Origin: Gnetum montanum
Lineage: Eukaryota; Streptophyta; Gnetopsida; Gnetales; Gnetaceae
Assembly: GCA_015680685.1 (NCBI GenBank)
Contig: MNCI01010443.1
Location: forward strand, 1,031,483 to 1,095,482
Reading direction: 5' to 3'
DNA length: 64,000 nt
Each line of letters begins with the position of its first letter. Within the stretch, counting starts at the first letter, position 1. Below the pieces are notes generated by a model. The model ran no database searches. It was not told the DNA's origin and saw only the letters and a program-made list of their open reading frames with translations. Below, piece after piece: positions 34,231-47,200 of this stretch. A program made the translations under genes and the position numbers.

Positions 34231-37200
34231 TGGTTGAAAGGGATATCGATGTGAATCTCGTCTATGCGAGTTCATTAGCAAACAACGCAACAATAGCTTC
34301 AATGCAGCAAACGATTGACGAATATGAGAGAATCACAAAGTCCCTCGACATCGAAGCTGAAAACATTACTGAAGTTCATCTAACTGAAACAACTATCACA
34401 ATGCCAGATGGGGAAACTAAAATCCTAAAATTAAGTACATTACTAGAGCCCAGTCTAGCTAAAGATATCGAAAACTTACTTAAGGACAACATGAAGGCAT
34501 TTGCGTGGTCCTATACAGACATGCCCGGATTAGACCCCCGTATCGTCCAGCACAACATCATCCTTGATCCAAAACTAAGGCCAGTAAATCAAAAAGCAGG
34601 AAAGGTCAAACCCGAGGTGGCATTAGCAGTTCGCAGTGAGATTTCCAAGCTCTACCAAGCTGGTTTCATTAGGGCTGTTGATTACGCCGAATGGGTATCA
34701 AACATGGTTATAGTCCCAAAGAAGAACAGAAGTATCCTCCTTTGCATTGACTTCCGGGACCTTAACGTAGCAACCATAAAGGATGACTTTCCCTTACCTA
34801 GCATTGATCAACTAGTTGACTCAACTGCTGGGCATGCCCTATTATCCTTTATGGATGGGTTCTCGAGATATAACCAGATACGTATCAATCCAGAACACCA
34901 GCTCCGAACTACTTTCATGACACCTTGGGGAACCTTTTGTTATACAATGATGCCTTTTGGTCTCAAGAATGCTGGGGCCACGTATCAACGAGTGATGACG
35001 TATATTTTCAACGATTACATCTTACACTCGCTCAATGATTATATAGATGACATAGTTGTTAAATCAAAATCATCAGAGCAACATGTACAGGATCTTGACT
35101 TAGTATTAAAACGTTGTCTAAAATACGAACTAAGGCTTAACCCAAAGAAATGTGTCTTCGGCGTCAAAACGCGTAAAATTCTTAGATTTGTAGCCTCAGA
35201 GGTAGGGATACGGGTAGACCCCGATAAGGTTAAGGCCATTACAAACCTAAAACCACCTAGAAATCTAACCGAACTCCGAGGGCTACAATGGCGGTTGTAG
35301 TTCATTAGGAGGTTCATAGAAAATCTGACGGGAAAACTCACACCTATGAACCACCTACTATGCAAGAATGTCCATTTTGAATGGACCCCGTAGTGCCAAG
35401 AAGCATTTGACAACGTTAAAATGGCACTCGCTCGGTTACCCACCGTATTCCCACCCAAAAACGACAGGTCGTTTTACATCTACCTGGCCACATCAGAATC
35501 ATCAATCTCATCCATGTTGTGCCAGAAACGAGATGACAGAACTGAGGTCCCCGTATACTACCTGAGTCATGCAATGGTTGCCCAAGAAAAGAGATACAAT
35601 GATGTAGAAAAGTCATGTTTAGCTTTAGTTTTCTCTTTAAAGAAATGGTGACATTATCTCTTCCAAAATCAAGTTAACATAATTTGCAAAGATAATGTGC
35701 TCAGAGCTATAACCGGAAACATCTACGAATCAAGTAGGATAGCCCATTGGAAGGCAATCATAGCTGAGTTTGACCTGCACTATGTGGCACAATCGTCAGT
35801 AAAAGGCCAAGCCATAGCAAATCAAATGACCATGTCGCCAATGCATGATCCAGGTACAGTAGAACCCAAATTCCCAGACGAAAATGTAAACGTAATAGAC
35901 ACGGTGCCAGATGATTACGATGCGATTCTAAACTTTGATGGAGCATCCACCTCTTGAGGAGGAAGTGCTACCACTGTAATAACATATCCCTCTGGAGAAA
36001 TTAAACCTTTCTGAAGAAATTAAACCTTTCGCCTATCAATTCAACTTTCATTGTACTAACAACATAGCAGAGTATGAAGGTCTCCTCAGAGGTCTCGCGG
36101 CCGCACTAGCTTCGGACATTACATGGCTTGTAGTCAGAGGGGACTCACAACTAGTCGTAAACCAAGTCACAGACGTCTATACGTGTAAGGCGCAACACTT
36201 ACAACCATACTGTGATTTGGCTAAGCACCTACTCAAACAATTCGAAAATGTTGATGTCCAACATATCTCTAGGAATGACAATACCATTGCAGACGCCTTA
36301 GCAACCTTAGCTTTAAACATATCCCCTGACATGTTTCACGCACTACCAAGCTCTGTAACCAGTTGTGCTGAGCCCATAACCAACACTCTTGACATGCTTC
36401 CAGTTGCATCTGTCAGTACAACACACGCTAATGAATGGTATGATGACGTAAAAGAATACCTTCTGCACGGTGAAACGCCACAACATTTAACCAACGCACA
36501 AAGGGATGTAGTACACAAGCGTTCTAAACAGTACGCATTAATAGGGGATACATTGTGCTGTCGATCCTACGAAGGCATACTGCTAACATGCGTCACCAGC
36601 ACCGAGGCCCAAACAATTGTTGAACAGGTGCACGACGGAATCTGCGGGGGACACATTGCACCGAAGGCAATGGCAACCAAAATAAGATGCTTAGGCTACT
36701 ATTGGCCACACATGGAATACGACTGTCAATCCAAGGTCAAAACATGTAGTATATGTCAAAAACACGGTAATCTCATCCACGTTCCACCAAACGAGTTGCA
36801 TACAACACAAATCACATGGCCCTTCCAGAAGTGGGGACTGGACCTCGTTGGCCCGATAACACCCACATCTTCTGCCGGGCATAGCTTTATCATAACAGCA
36901 ACTGAATATTTTACGAAATGGATAGAGGCGGCACCCCTTCGCAAAACTACTTCTAAACAGGTGTGCAACTTCATCCTCGAAAACATTATAACCCATTTTG
37001 GCATTCCCATGACAATCATTACTGACAACGGGCCACAATTTAGTAGTGCCGAGACCAAAACGTTCTGCGATAGTCTAGGGATCAAACACTCATTTTCATC
37101 CCCTTACTATCCTCAGAGCAACGGATAGGCAAAATCAACGAATAAGACAATCATGACAGTACTCAAAAAGATGCTTGCCCAGAGCAAACGGAGATGGCAC

Positions 37201-37674
37201 GAACAACTGGTGTATGCGTTATGGGCATACCGTACCACGCACCGGACCTCGACAGGTAAAACTCCATATAGCCTTGTTTACGGTTCGGAGGCTGTTTTAC
37301 CTTTAGAATTGCAGGTACCATCTCTAAGGATCACGCTTTCCGGACTCCTCGACGACGAGCAAAACAATGATTTACGCATCATTGACCTAGACTCGGTGGA
37401 GGAGGAACGCGTGCGTGCACTCGATCAGATCGAATGGTACCAGAAGCAACAACGGCAATAACATCGACACGACATTCATAAGCGCCCCATCAAAGAAGGA
37501 GACCTCGTACTTAAAGCTGTTTGGGAACATCCAGATAAATTCTCAGTCAACTGGGAAGGGCCCTATCTGGTCATCAAAGCATTCGACAACGGGGCATTCA
37601 AACTAGCTGACATAGATGGAAAAGAGTTTACAAATCCAACCAATCACTTATTCCTGAAACCATTCTATACATGA
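34231..37674 (+). pseudogene. pol: Element B: pol (reverse transcriptase, RNase H, second RNase H, integrase), decayed
   Basis: The first residues before the N at 34230 belong to the misplaced segment; element sequence begins at 34231. Reverse transcriptase spans about 34500-35280 with WVSNMVIVPKK, CIDFRDLN, SFMDGFSRYNQI and YIDDIVVKS (about 35040). The standard RNase H lies at 35300-35800. A second RNase H with TNNIAEYEGL and GDSQLVVNQV is at 35930-36330; this duplicate domain marks the Tat/Ogre lineage. Integrase has an HHCC region (about 36630-36770), then GLDLVGPI and TDNGPQF; the expected Glu after NGQA is Lys (about 37134). Stops are at about 35298, 35391, 35649, 35955, 37126 and 37459. 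A 19-bp duplication at about 36000-36035 (AGAAATTAAACCTTTC twice) shifts the frame. Ends with TGA at 37672. Confidence 0.92.
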
Positions 37675-37679
37675 ACTCG

Positions 37680-38160
37680 AACTCAGGTACGCGCTAGCCC
37701 TAGAATCACGACTATAAACTGATACCCCAGATTAGGCCTGGAATCACCACTATAAACTGATGCCACAGATTAGTCCTGGAATCATGACTATAAACTGATA
37801 CCATAGATTAGTCCTAGAATCACGCCTATAAACTGATACCACAGATGAGTCCTAGAATCACGACTATAAACTGATACCATAGATTAGTCCTAGAATCATG
37901 ACTATAAACTGATACCACAGATTAGTCCTGGAATCACGACTATAAACTGATGCCACAGATTAGTCCTGGGTTATGACTATAAACTAACACCACGAATTCC
38001 TCTAACACTATAAACTAGCTCGCCTCTTCATGGTCCGCTAAGACTCAAAACTGGCAACGCAACGTCTGCCACGATGCTAAACAGGCAATGTCCGACGGGT
38101 TACAACACAAAACTAACCCATGATAGTCCGCTAAGACTATAAACTGGCGCGTTCATCCTT
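37680..38160 (+). repeat. Element B: TAAACT array III
   Basis: About eight units of roughly 38-40 bp, TCCTGGAATCACGACTATAA followed by ACTGATACCACAGATTAG, then degenerate units at 37990-38150 with ACTATAAACTGGC and ACTATAAACTAGC. Lies between pol and the 3' untranslated region. Confidence 0.88.
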
Positions 38161-39105
38161 AACTCCTCATCCCACAGCCATATTCATTCATCAGAATCAT
38201 TGCATCCCTCATCAGCATCGTCAACATTCACATTCCATGCTCAGAATCACCCCAACATTCTTGTTCACCTGCAGCTGTTTAAATCTAAACTCATTAATTC
38301 ACTCATGGTTTTCTTGTCTCTTTGGAGTTGTGTTTGCAGGATGACGCTCGGAAGTTCTCGTACGAGAGTGCGTTTCATCACAGGTAGCAAGATGAGGCAA
38401 TGTCCATTTGTCCACCTGGCAAGACTAAATCAAACCGGTAACCCGCACATTCTCATTCCCTGAAAACCCACTATCTATCTACCAAACTGTTGCACACTAC
38501 GAAACGTTACAGCAGTCGCAACACACAGAACACAATATTCGCGCATGAGTACAAGGACAAAGTTCAAAAAAAAAATGGGACCCTTGACACTTCCCACATA
38601 AGCCCTAGGTGGGAAGGTATTGGTCTTAAAAACATGTACTCATGTCAAAAACAGTCAAGAAACATCCTGTCGCATGGCTTTGGCTCTTCGCTAACAGTTT
38701 CCCCAAAGAAGGGAGCTGTTCCTCCAAAGAATGCAAAACACCACCCCGTGGCTTTGGTAGTGACAATTGTTTCTCTTGAAAAATCACCAAGAGCACTATT
38801 CCACCAAAGGACGCACATCACATTCTTGAGTTCCAAGTCTGCCGAAAGACAGCTATCGACAAGGACCGGCATGCCGCGCACCTAAGCACCCCATTCTCCT
38901 AGCTTGATCCCTCGAGCATACGTCGATCCCCACGATCCCTTTCCCCCTGCCAGTTTCCAATCTCGCCCTTTCAATACCATTCACCACTGAACATGGTACG
39001 ATGATGTCGGGTCCAGTGGCAAAGGACAGAGCTTTTGTCCAGTCGCCTGTGGTGTTTTGCGCTTCTTTGTCGATGCTTCTCTGGTCGATTCCTCCAAGCG
39101 TCAAC
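38161..39105 (+). other. Element B: 3' untranslated region with conserved block
   Basis: No convincing gene. At about 38308-38400 TGGTTTTCTTGTCT...GTTGTGTTTGCAGGATGACGCT...TTTCATCACAGGTAGCAAG matches C1 and C2. TTTGCAG|G resembles a splice acceptor. GTGGTGTTTTGCGCTTCTTTGTCGA at about 39050 is an inverted partner of the polypurine tract plus LTR start. Confidence 0.65.
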
Positions 39106-39118
39106 AAAGAGGGGCCAA
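39106..39118 (+). other. Element B: polypurine tract
   Basis: AAAGAGGGGCCAA directly before the 3' LTR start; primes plus-strand synthesis in LTR elements. Confidence 0.87.
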
Positions 39119-40457
39119 TGAAACACCACAAAAATCTCTGAGTTTAGCATCTGTCTAACAAGAAGCAGATCCCCATGACTTACAGGCAGCTTCAGCTACA
39201 TTTGAAGTCACACAGGGTAATCTTGAAAATTGAAACATCTGATTTTAAACGTTGTGCCAGCGTATACACCTCAGCGTATACGCCCAGCTTTAAACCATGG
39301 TGCGCTAGCATCTACGCCCGGCGTCTACGCCCAGCGTCTATGCCCGGTGTCTACGCCCAGTGTGTACACCTGACTCTCCAGCGTCTATGCCCAATGTGTA
39401 CACCTGACTCTCCAGCGTACACGCCCCGGTACGGCAGATGCACACGCTCGACGACAAGATATCCAATGGCAACATGAAGATTACACCGAAGAGCAAGGAT
39501 TGAAGCAAGTGAACATCCTTCGGTGTATACGCCTGGCGTATACGCCCAACATTCACCAGCGTGTACGCCCCAGCGTATACGCCAGCATCTATCCATCTAC
39601 GCCCGGCGTACACGCCCAGCGTATACGCTGGCCTGTTGTAACGTATACGCCCAACGTATACCATGTTTCTAAATTGTAACGCCCGGTCTATACGCCACGT
39701 GTCTCCCTGTCCAATTTTCCCAATAACCCTACCCCTATAAATAGCCCAGTTTTCCACATTTACCAGGCCCGCAAAAATTTACCAAAGCAGACCCAGAACA
39801 ATTACGCTGCAGAAACCCCCTTACGCTTACGCTTATGCTGGAAGTCTTGTACGCTGAGCACAGTCTGCACTCCGCCTACGGTGTCAGCCGGCTGCATCCC
39901 TCTGTCCACCGGAGCTTTACGTCCGCCTTATGTCCCCACACAACTGCATTAGATTGGTGCACAACATTTTAACTCTATAATCTACTGTTCACATTTACTG
40001 CAAGCTCTTTTATAGTTTTACATTAATTTGACCCACGCTCTGTTTACGCCTGCTTACATTTACACTCTGTCTGCGTCTGTGTACACCTACTGCTTACACC
40101 GCTTACATCTGTTTACGCCCTTTGTATTTGTTTACGCTGCTGTTTACGCCTGTATACGCTTATGCTGGGCTATCCCTGTTTACGCTGTTCACGCTCAACG
40201 TTGTTTACGCCCCTCTACGCTTACGCTATCAATGCCTGTTTCACCGTCTACGCTCTGTTTTGCACATAACCCAGCGTATAACACTTCGGTGGTGCTCGGG
40301 GAAGTCCTTGTCTGATCCGCGTGCGTACCATCCAAGGCACTCTGCCTTCGTCCACTCTAGTTCACCCTCAAGCGGAGGCAGGGTCGACTGTGCTAGTCCA
40401 CTGATCTTTCGGTGCCCGTAACGTTCCAGCCTCGCACCGACGATTTCGGTCGGCACA
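39119..40457 (+). repeat. Element B: 3' LTR, 1339 bp
   Basis: Same ends and layout as the 5' LTR, including TATAAATA at 39736-39743 and the GCGTATACGC palindromes at 39240-39660. It has a duplicated CACCTGACTCTCCAGCGT segment at 39360-39420, which explains the extra length. Confidence 0.95.
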
Positions 40458-40462
40458 ACCTC
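40458..40462 (+). other. Target-site duplication of element B, right copy
   Basis: ACCTC, identical to 22808-22812; followed by C2 gag sequence. Confidence 0.93.
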
Positions 40463-42530
40463 TATCAATCATTCTTTGGAGGTCATCCTACAAGGCTATA
40501 TAGAAGTCCGTGTTATGACTAGACAACTGGTATTAATGGAAGAATCGGTCCAACCTAAAATGCTTTGGGACCATGGGCTCATTTGGTGCTACCAAGGTGG
40601 GGTTTCTAAGTAGCTCACAATACTTATCATGCCTTTTGTGGGCATCCTCAAACATTTTCTTATATTAGATGTGCCCAACTTTCAATAGTTGATCCAATAG
40701 TTTTAATGGTTTCAATGGAAATGGGATGTATTTGGAGTAATCCTTGCACTCGAAATTAGGCCTTTGATTATCTTATGCTATGGCCACCATAGATGTATGG
40801 GAATTAGTGGCTTTGTTGCTAGGGTTGGGAGCTTTATTTTTAGTTGGACCTTTGGCTGGTCTAGCCATAGGCCCTGAGTTGGTTGTTTTGGCCTCTTTGG
40901 CCATAATTGTCATGATTGCACTTTTCTTTCCTTCTTTGTCTTTTTTGGCATGTATATTTTTGTATAACACATAGGTTAGGTTCTTACTAGCTTCTACCAT
41001 GTCTTGTATGCTCTTGGTCTAGGCAAAGGTTTGGCTTAGATATTGCAAGGCTAAGTAGTATAGTTTTGACTTGATGAAGTCATTAACTACACCCTCGAAG
41101 ATGGCTATGAGGTACATCTCAACTATTGGCTATCATATTTTGTTCAATGAGGTGCTCCAGCGTTGGATAATTTTTTTCACGGGCTCTAGGTGCATCAACT
41201 AGTGTAGGGTGGTTTCAAGCTTCAAGTTGTACTTTAAGCACATTACAAACTAGCTCAAAAGGTCCTCTAAAGAGGAAATAGAGCCCCTAGGTAATGTGGG
41301 GTACTAGCCTAATGCCTTTCCAGTGAGTGACATAGCAAAAACACATATGATGGCTTGTGGCCATGCTTGTAGTGGTAGGCACTTAGATCTAAACATCAAT
41401 AGGTGTGCATTGGAGTCCCCTTCATTGTTGTATTTGGTGAATTGGGGTAGCAAGATCCCAATTGGCAAAGTCAATAGTGGAACAACAAGACTTATGGGGT
41501 CATCTTGGTAGAATTTGACTACTTTAACCATTTTAGAGGAGGTTTCCTTGAGCCGCTTCACCTCCTCTATTAAGGTTTGGATCAATTGGAATGCCTGATC
41601 CAAGTTTTGGGATGCTACAACAAGTTGTGTTGGTTGTGCTACCCGCTGTGATGGTTGTGTGGTTCACAACCTAGTTGCAAGTTGTGGGACCATGTGAAGT
41701 GCTTTCTATGTTGGTTGTGCTATAGTACCAGTGACTAGGGCAAGCCACACATGTGTGGGTTGGAGCACTACTAAGGGTGCCAACAAAATAGGTAGGACAT
41801 AAGGTGCCTAAGTCATTTGGGGTTGGGAGACATGCACTGTGTGAACATAAGGCTAAGTAGGCATGATTGTTGTTGGTAGAGATGATTGGGCAAGTTGCAA
41901 CAATGCCACAAAGGGTAAGTTAACAAGAGGTACTACATCTTGACATGTATGCTACATCTAGTGTGTCACTATCATAGGTGTTGACTTGGAAGGTGATGCT
42001 GAGGCTATGATTGTCTCAAGAAAGGTAGGTGAACGGGACTATGAGAGGGCCAAACTAGGGATCATCCACTAGAAGATAGTGTGGAAGGAGTCCTCGTGCT
42101 TGGAACGAGCTTTAAACTCATCTTGCTCTTCTTGTAAGGGTTCTTCATAGTTTTTCCTTACTTTGCACTCACTTGTTTGAATCAACTAGGCTAGGATCCA
42201 CCAGTAGGATTCAGTGAGTGGGATGAAGTTGACTAGGGAGGGGATATACTCCCTTCCATTTTAGTGGATAAGCTTGTTGCCATGTTTGGCTTCCATGTCC
42301 AAATGGTCTACGAATAGGCCTGCTTAGATCTTTGTGAAAATAAAGTTATATTGTTCATCGTTTAGCATGGTATACTTTGGGTCTTAGCCAAGTAGCCTAA
42401 GGGATTACCTTCACTCTACCATAGCAGGACTAGGAGGGTTGTCAATCCTATTTTCATGTTGGGTGTGAAAGATGACTAGTGTGCTTGGGATTGATGCTAA
42501 AGGCTACGCAGAACTCATGTGTATGGATTA
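40463..42530 (-). pseudogene. gag: Element C2: gag N-terminal and core part
   Basis: Continues the gag interrupted at 22812. From right to left: N-terminal domain (about 42500-42080), Pro/Gln-poor linker, gag core start at 41603-41304 with FYQDDPIS, LPQFTKYNNEGDSNAH and AMSLTGKALG, FKSKLYYL-like sequence near 41060, Lys-rich NIHAKKDKEGKK (about 40960), and HDKY-like residues at 40620. Stops are frequent. It shares order with B but is clearly diverged. Confidence 0.82.
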
Positions 42531-42932
42531 AATTGCAAGAGGGGATTACAGAGGTTGCTAATTGCAAAAAATAGCTAACTTTGTTGATTTTGAAAATGGC
42601 TAACTCTAGAGACTACAAAAAATGGCTAACATTGGAGACTACACTCTCTATGCTAAGAGCTAACTATCCTCTCTACACTAAGAGACAACTATGCTCTCTA
42701 TTGAGCACCCAAAATTTGGCTAACTATGGGAATGTGTGTTGCTACACAGGGTTTCAAAGGAATTGACTATGAAGTCCAATATACACCAACTAATTAGTAG
42801 ACAACACCTATGTTGGCCTAAGATCTAGCTACTATTTCACATGCAATAGGTCCACAGGGGTATCACAATCTATGCTAGCCTAAAGCTAGCAACAATGATG
42901 TATAGAGCACGCAAGACAACTACAATGGAGAT
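42531..42932 (-). other. Element C2: leader, right part displaced by element D
   Basis: AATGGCTAACT and GACTACACTCTCTA words like those of the C LTRs. D is inserted at 42932/42933; the leader ends at 56294-56321, next to the primer site. Confidence 0.6.
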
Positions 42933-43043
42933 TGATGACTGGTGAGGTACCCCTACACTCAACCATATGAATACAAGCATTCACACACAATATGGTCAAA
43001 CTCCGTGGATAGGCTAGTTGTGGTATCTAGATAGTTACACGTT
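42933..43043 (-). repeat. Element D: 3' LTR, left part
   Basis: Begins TGATGACTGGTGAGGTACCCC, matching 55319 onward. Broken at 43043 by element E; resumes after the E target duplication at 50320. Confidence 0.9.
43039..43043 (+). other. Target-site duplication of element E, left copy
   Basis: ACGTT here; ACATT at 50315-50319. The intact sister LTR of D shows the empty site as ATGTT at 55425-55429. The difference fits CpG decay. Confidence 0.85.
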
Positions 43044-44147
43044 TGATGAGATGCGATATGCACTGAGCCGTGATATCGCGTATGCGATATCGCAGCCGCC
43101 ACGATATCGCATCCCCCGCGATATCTCGTACGTGATATTGCATACATGATATCACGTCATCCCCTACGATATCATGGTCCGCCACCATATCTATAAATAA
43201 GAGGTGGCACTCCCTTCATTTCTAAATCCTGGCTAGAAGTAGCAAAGCTCTGGCAGTTTGAACACTCCAGAGTTAGATTAATTTCCCATGTGCCCACAGT
43301 AGGAGTCCTAGAGTGAACGGCTCTTTATTCGAGCAACTTTGTAACTTGAACACAAGTTGTGTACAGCAATAAAGACAAAATTTATTGGATAAACCTTGAA
43401 GTACATGGTTTTATTGCATTGTTATTTATTGCTTTCCTAGTGTGCACGAGTACGACTTGATTACGAGCATCTACAGATGTGTACGGCTAGTCAAGGAATC
43501 AGCTGCTCGTCGCAATGCATGAGTATGACTTGATTACGAGCATTGGTTGCTTGGTAACCCAGTAGCATATTCCAGGATCTGTGCTTGGTAATCCCAGTGG
43601 TAGTCCAATGTGTACGGCTAGTCAAGGAATCGGCTACTCATTGCTAGGCTAGAACATGTGATAAGTACGACTTGGTTACGAGCACTCACGGGTGTGTATG
43701 GCTAACCAAGGAATCAGCTGCTTATCACACTTAGGCTAAATAGGTGCCTCAATATGACCACTTCGAGCACTTGTGTTACGTGTGGTGATCCCAGTAACGA
43801 TTAGTGTTTGGCAGCCACAGTTGCATAGTTCAGGGTGTGTCTGGGAAGTGGGAACAGATGCTGACACTAGTTAATTTAGATTTAGGACATTAGTTAGAGT
43901 TAGTTAGTTTCTCAACCCTTTCCCTCATAGCTTAGGAGATAAACTGAAAAATATCAAAAAAATCATATACCTCAGACTTACTTAACCATACACTGTGACA
44001 CATACAAGCAAGCCTGGGAAGACAACGAATGATTAACCCCAAGTGTTTCTTGTGGCATTAAGGCATTTAGTCTGTAGAGTTTAACTGGATCACACGTGCA
44101 CCCTCATATTCATATGGTCGAGTGTAGGGGTACCTCGCCACTCATCA
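43044..44147 (+). repeat. Element E: 5' LTR, 1104 bp
   Basis: Starts TGATGAGATGCGATATGCAC, ends ...CGCCACTCATCA. U3 (43050-43170) is a string of GCGATATCGC palindromes and variants; TATAAATA lies at 43192-43199. The R/U5 part has three to four imperfect copies of GTACGACTTG.TTACGAGCA and TGTACGGCTAGTCAAGGAAT (43447-43745). Confidence 0.94.
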
Positions 44148-44148
44148 T

Positions 44149-44166
44149 TGGCACCGTTGCCGGGGA
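44149..44166 (+). other. Element E: primer-binding site, tRNA-Asp type
   Basis: TGGCACCGTTGCCGGGGA follows the LTR after one base. Plant tRNA-Asp would pair with TGGCGCCGTTGCCGGGGA; the single change is G to A in a CpG context. Confidence 0.9.
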
Positions 44167-44285
44167 CTAAGTGTTTTTACGCCAATTGAACATAAGGGAT
44201 ATCACTCACATCGTTGTCAGCTTTAACGAACCTTCGGGTTAATCAACAAAAAATTAATTAACGGTAAAAAAAGCACACCATAAGA

Positions 44286-47200
44286 ATGGCTTTTTCTCAT
44301 GAAATCAACTCACCTAAGGACAACACAGGAGACAGTCAGCATCATACACATAACCGAGACCAGCCATGTCCTAAACAATCTAAGGTCACATATACTCATC
44401 CTGATGAGTATGTCTCGAACTTTACTTTTATTTTCCATCAGGATGAGCAACTGCGATGGAGAGATCTGCAAGGTAACATCGTGTTACCCCCAGATAGATC
44501 TGCCCCTCACATGCTTTTCTATGCCTTAGCATAGATTGGCATGCAAGAAATGTTTGCAGAATACATTCTGGATGATTATGACATGAGGGATTATCATCCC
44601 ACAAATGCCCAATGTATTCGGGACAAAAGGTAGGAGAGCCAACATTCATTATTGAAGGGAAAGGTCCCCCATGTCATTAGTGCAATAGGAGATGAGGAAC
44701 CCCTCACAATGGGTTTCTTAGAAAATGATGTTCCTCCTCACTCTGGTGAAGAAGTTAGGCATCAGGGCCTTCGATCAACTGTACATGCTATAGGCTCTGA
44801 TCCCCGTGAGCACCAACTGTTCACGGCAGGAACAACTACTCACACTAAGGACGGACATTTAGATTGTTACAACGATCGGGGCCAAAGCAGCCAAAGAGAA
44901 AGTAAGAAACATCACCATGGTGATGGATCCCCTTCCTCTTCTCCTTCATCTCACCATTCACACTCTCCTTCCACATCAAGGTGCAACCATCGTGAGCATA
45001 ACGGAGAGAGTAAAAGTAAAAGGGAAGATGAAATACCTCGACAAGAAGGTCGAGAGGAGTTAGGACAAGGGAAAGGACATAGGGAGAGTAGGGAATCACC
45101 ATGAAGACATCACAGATGTCATGAAAGAGATGATCATGATGAGCCCCTACTCGCAACTCGAAGTATGCTTAACATAACAAAGGCAGTTAGGATTCCCATA
45201 AGGCATTTAAAGGACAGTAGGCTCAAGCGATTAGACATGAACAATATCCCACGATTTGAAGAGGGATACAATGCTGATCTGCAAAATCATTTGTAGGCAT
45301 TCCACGATGCCTGTGCCTTGTAGAATATTCATAGCAAGTGGCAGAAGCTTAAGTTGTTCCCAAGGACACTCATCAAAGAAGCAGAGAGCTGGTACCGGTC
45401 CTTAGAACTGGAAACCATCAGGAGGTGGAGTACGATGCTTGAATTGTTCAACAAAAAATATCAAACGTACTCCAGAGTGTCCAACTTGCGTAAGTAGATC
45501 CAAGGCTGGAAACAAGGTGCTTATGAAACCTTGGATACTACCATAGCCCATTACTATACACTGCTACATCGTTGCCCGGGCCATGGGTACACTAAACGGG
45601 ATCAACTTCACCACATCGTGGATGGGCTGAGGAATGAAATGAGAAAAACTCTTGGGACTTACGCCCAAGGGAGACTCTCCCAACTAAGAGCCCATGAAGT
45701 TGAAAGCTTGTTGGAACAAGTAGTGCAACAAGAGGGTGAGCTACGGAAGAGAGAAAGTGCGGAAGAATACAACCGCGATCCCTCCCTTCTCAAGAAGGGA
45801 GTGAAATTCTGTGATGAGGAAGATGAGTCACCACTCGAAGAGTTGGTGAACCGGAAAACCGTGTCGATCCAAAAGTTAACAACCGAGGTATCAGCTAAGG
45901 TAGACCAAATGTGGGATTCCTTAGACTCACGAATAGAAATAGTCTTGAAAATTATAGAAGAGTCTAAGGTGGAGCAAAGTAGTGACAAAGGAAAGAAAAA
46001 GCGGAGAGATTTAAGCCCTGCACATAACAAGGGTAAGGGAAAAATCACTAACTACGATGTGGCTGTAAATTCTGATTCAGACGATGATGGTGGATGTGAG
46101 GTTTGCTACTATGACCATCCTAAGGGATGTTGTCTTATTATCTCACATCTACAGGAGTCTGGGGTGTATGCACTAAATCCAAGACTTAATCAACGGTAAA
46201 CACCCCGAAGGTTACCTTATCAACAAGGTAACCCAAGGCAGTTCCACCAACCACTAATGTATTACCCAAGTGGAACTCCACCTCAGCCCATCGAACAGCA
46301 TCAGCAATGGCAATACCCACAGTCATGGGGGATGCCATTGTCGAAACAGTAGTACCCTTACTGACAACCCGATCCTTATGGATATTATGTGCAGCAGCCG
46401 ATTTCTCCAAGTGACTCTATGGGTCACGCAACCCCCAACCATCACTACCAAGCTCGGGAGTACTTCAGAAGGACTCCTTCTCCTCTGGGAGACACTCCAT
46501 ATCCACACCATCCTCCTAATCCAACCACACCTCTTCCACCTCAAGTAGTTCCCATAACACCTCCTGCTCCAACAATGCAAGGGGAACTTCCTCCTCAACC
46601 ACAGCAATGTCACGCTGCGAGAGCTGTAAATATCCAACCTGCTGCTGGTTCTGACAACTATAAAATAAGAAGATCTTACTTCAGAACCAAAATCCCAGAC
46701 AAACTCTCGCAACAAGCGGTTGAGGCCATGTACACGCCTCCACCATCTAATAGTTCGGAGCACCCTTCAGTCCAAAGGAGTGTAATGCATACAGTTATGC
46801 TAACAAATACCATAACTGACTGGATCAAGGTAGGCCACCTTCCCAGGAAACTAACTGACCCTGGGAGTTCCTTTATTTATTTGTAGATCGCTAGAAATGC
46901 ACCACATCGAGCTCTTCTTGACTCAGGTTACAGAGTCAGCTTAATTTCTTGAAAGATGTATCACGCCTGGAACCTGCCACAACTTAAGAAGAGCAATATC
47001 CAACTAGATTTTGCGGACCAGTCCATCACCATTCCCTTGGGATTGGTGGAGGATGTTATTACCACTATGTGTGGTTGGTCCTACCAAGCGGATTTTCTAG
47101 TGATCGATGTTAACAACAACGAAGGGGACTTCCCAATTATAATGGGAAGGGCATGGCTAAGCACAGTAGACGCATGCCTTAGGATCTGTGATCTTTCCTT

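Noticed and set aside
36336-37085. Minus-strand frames over integrase
   Set aside because: Shadows of the integrase coding strand with no recognisable domains.
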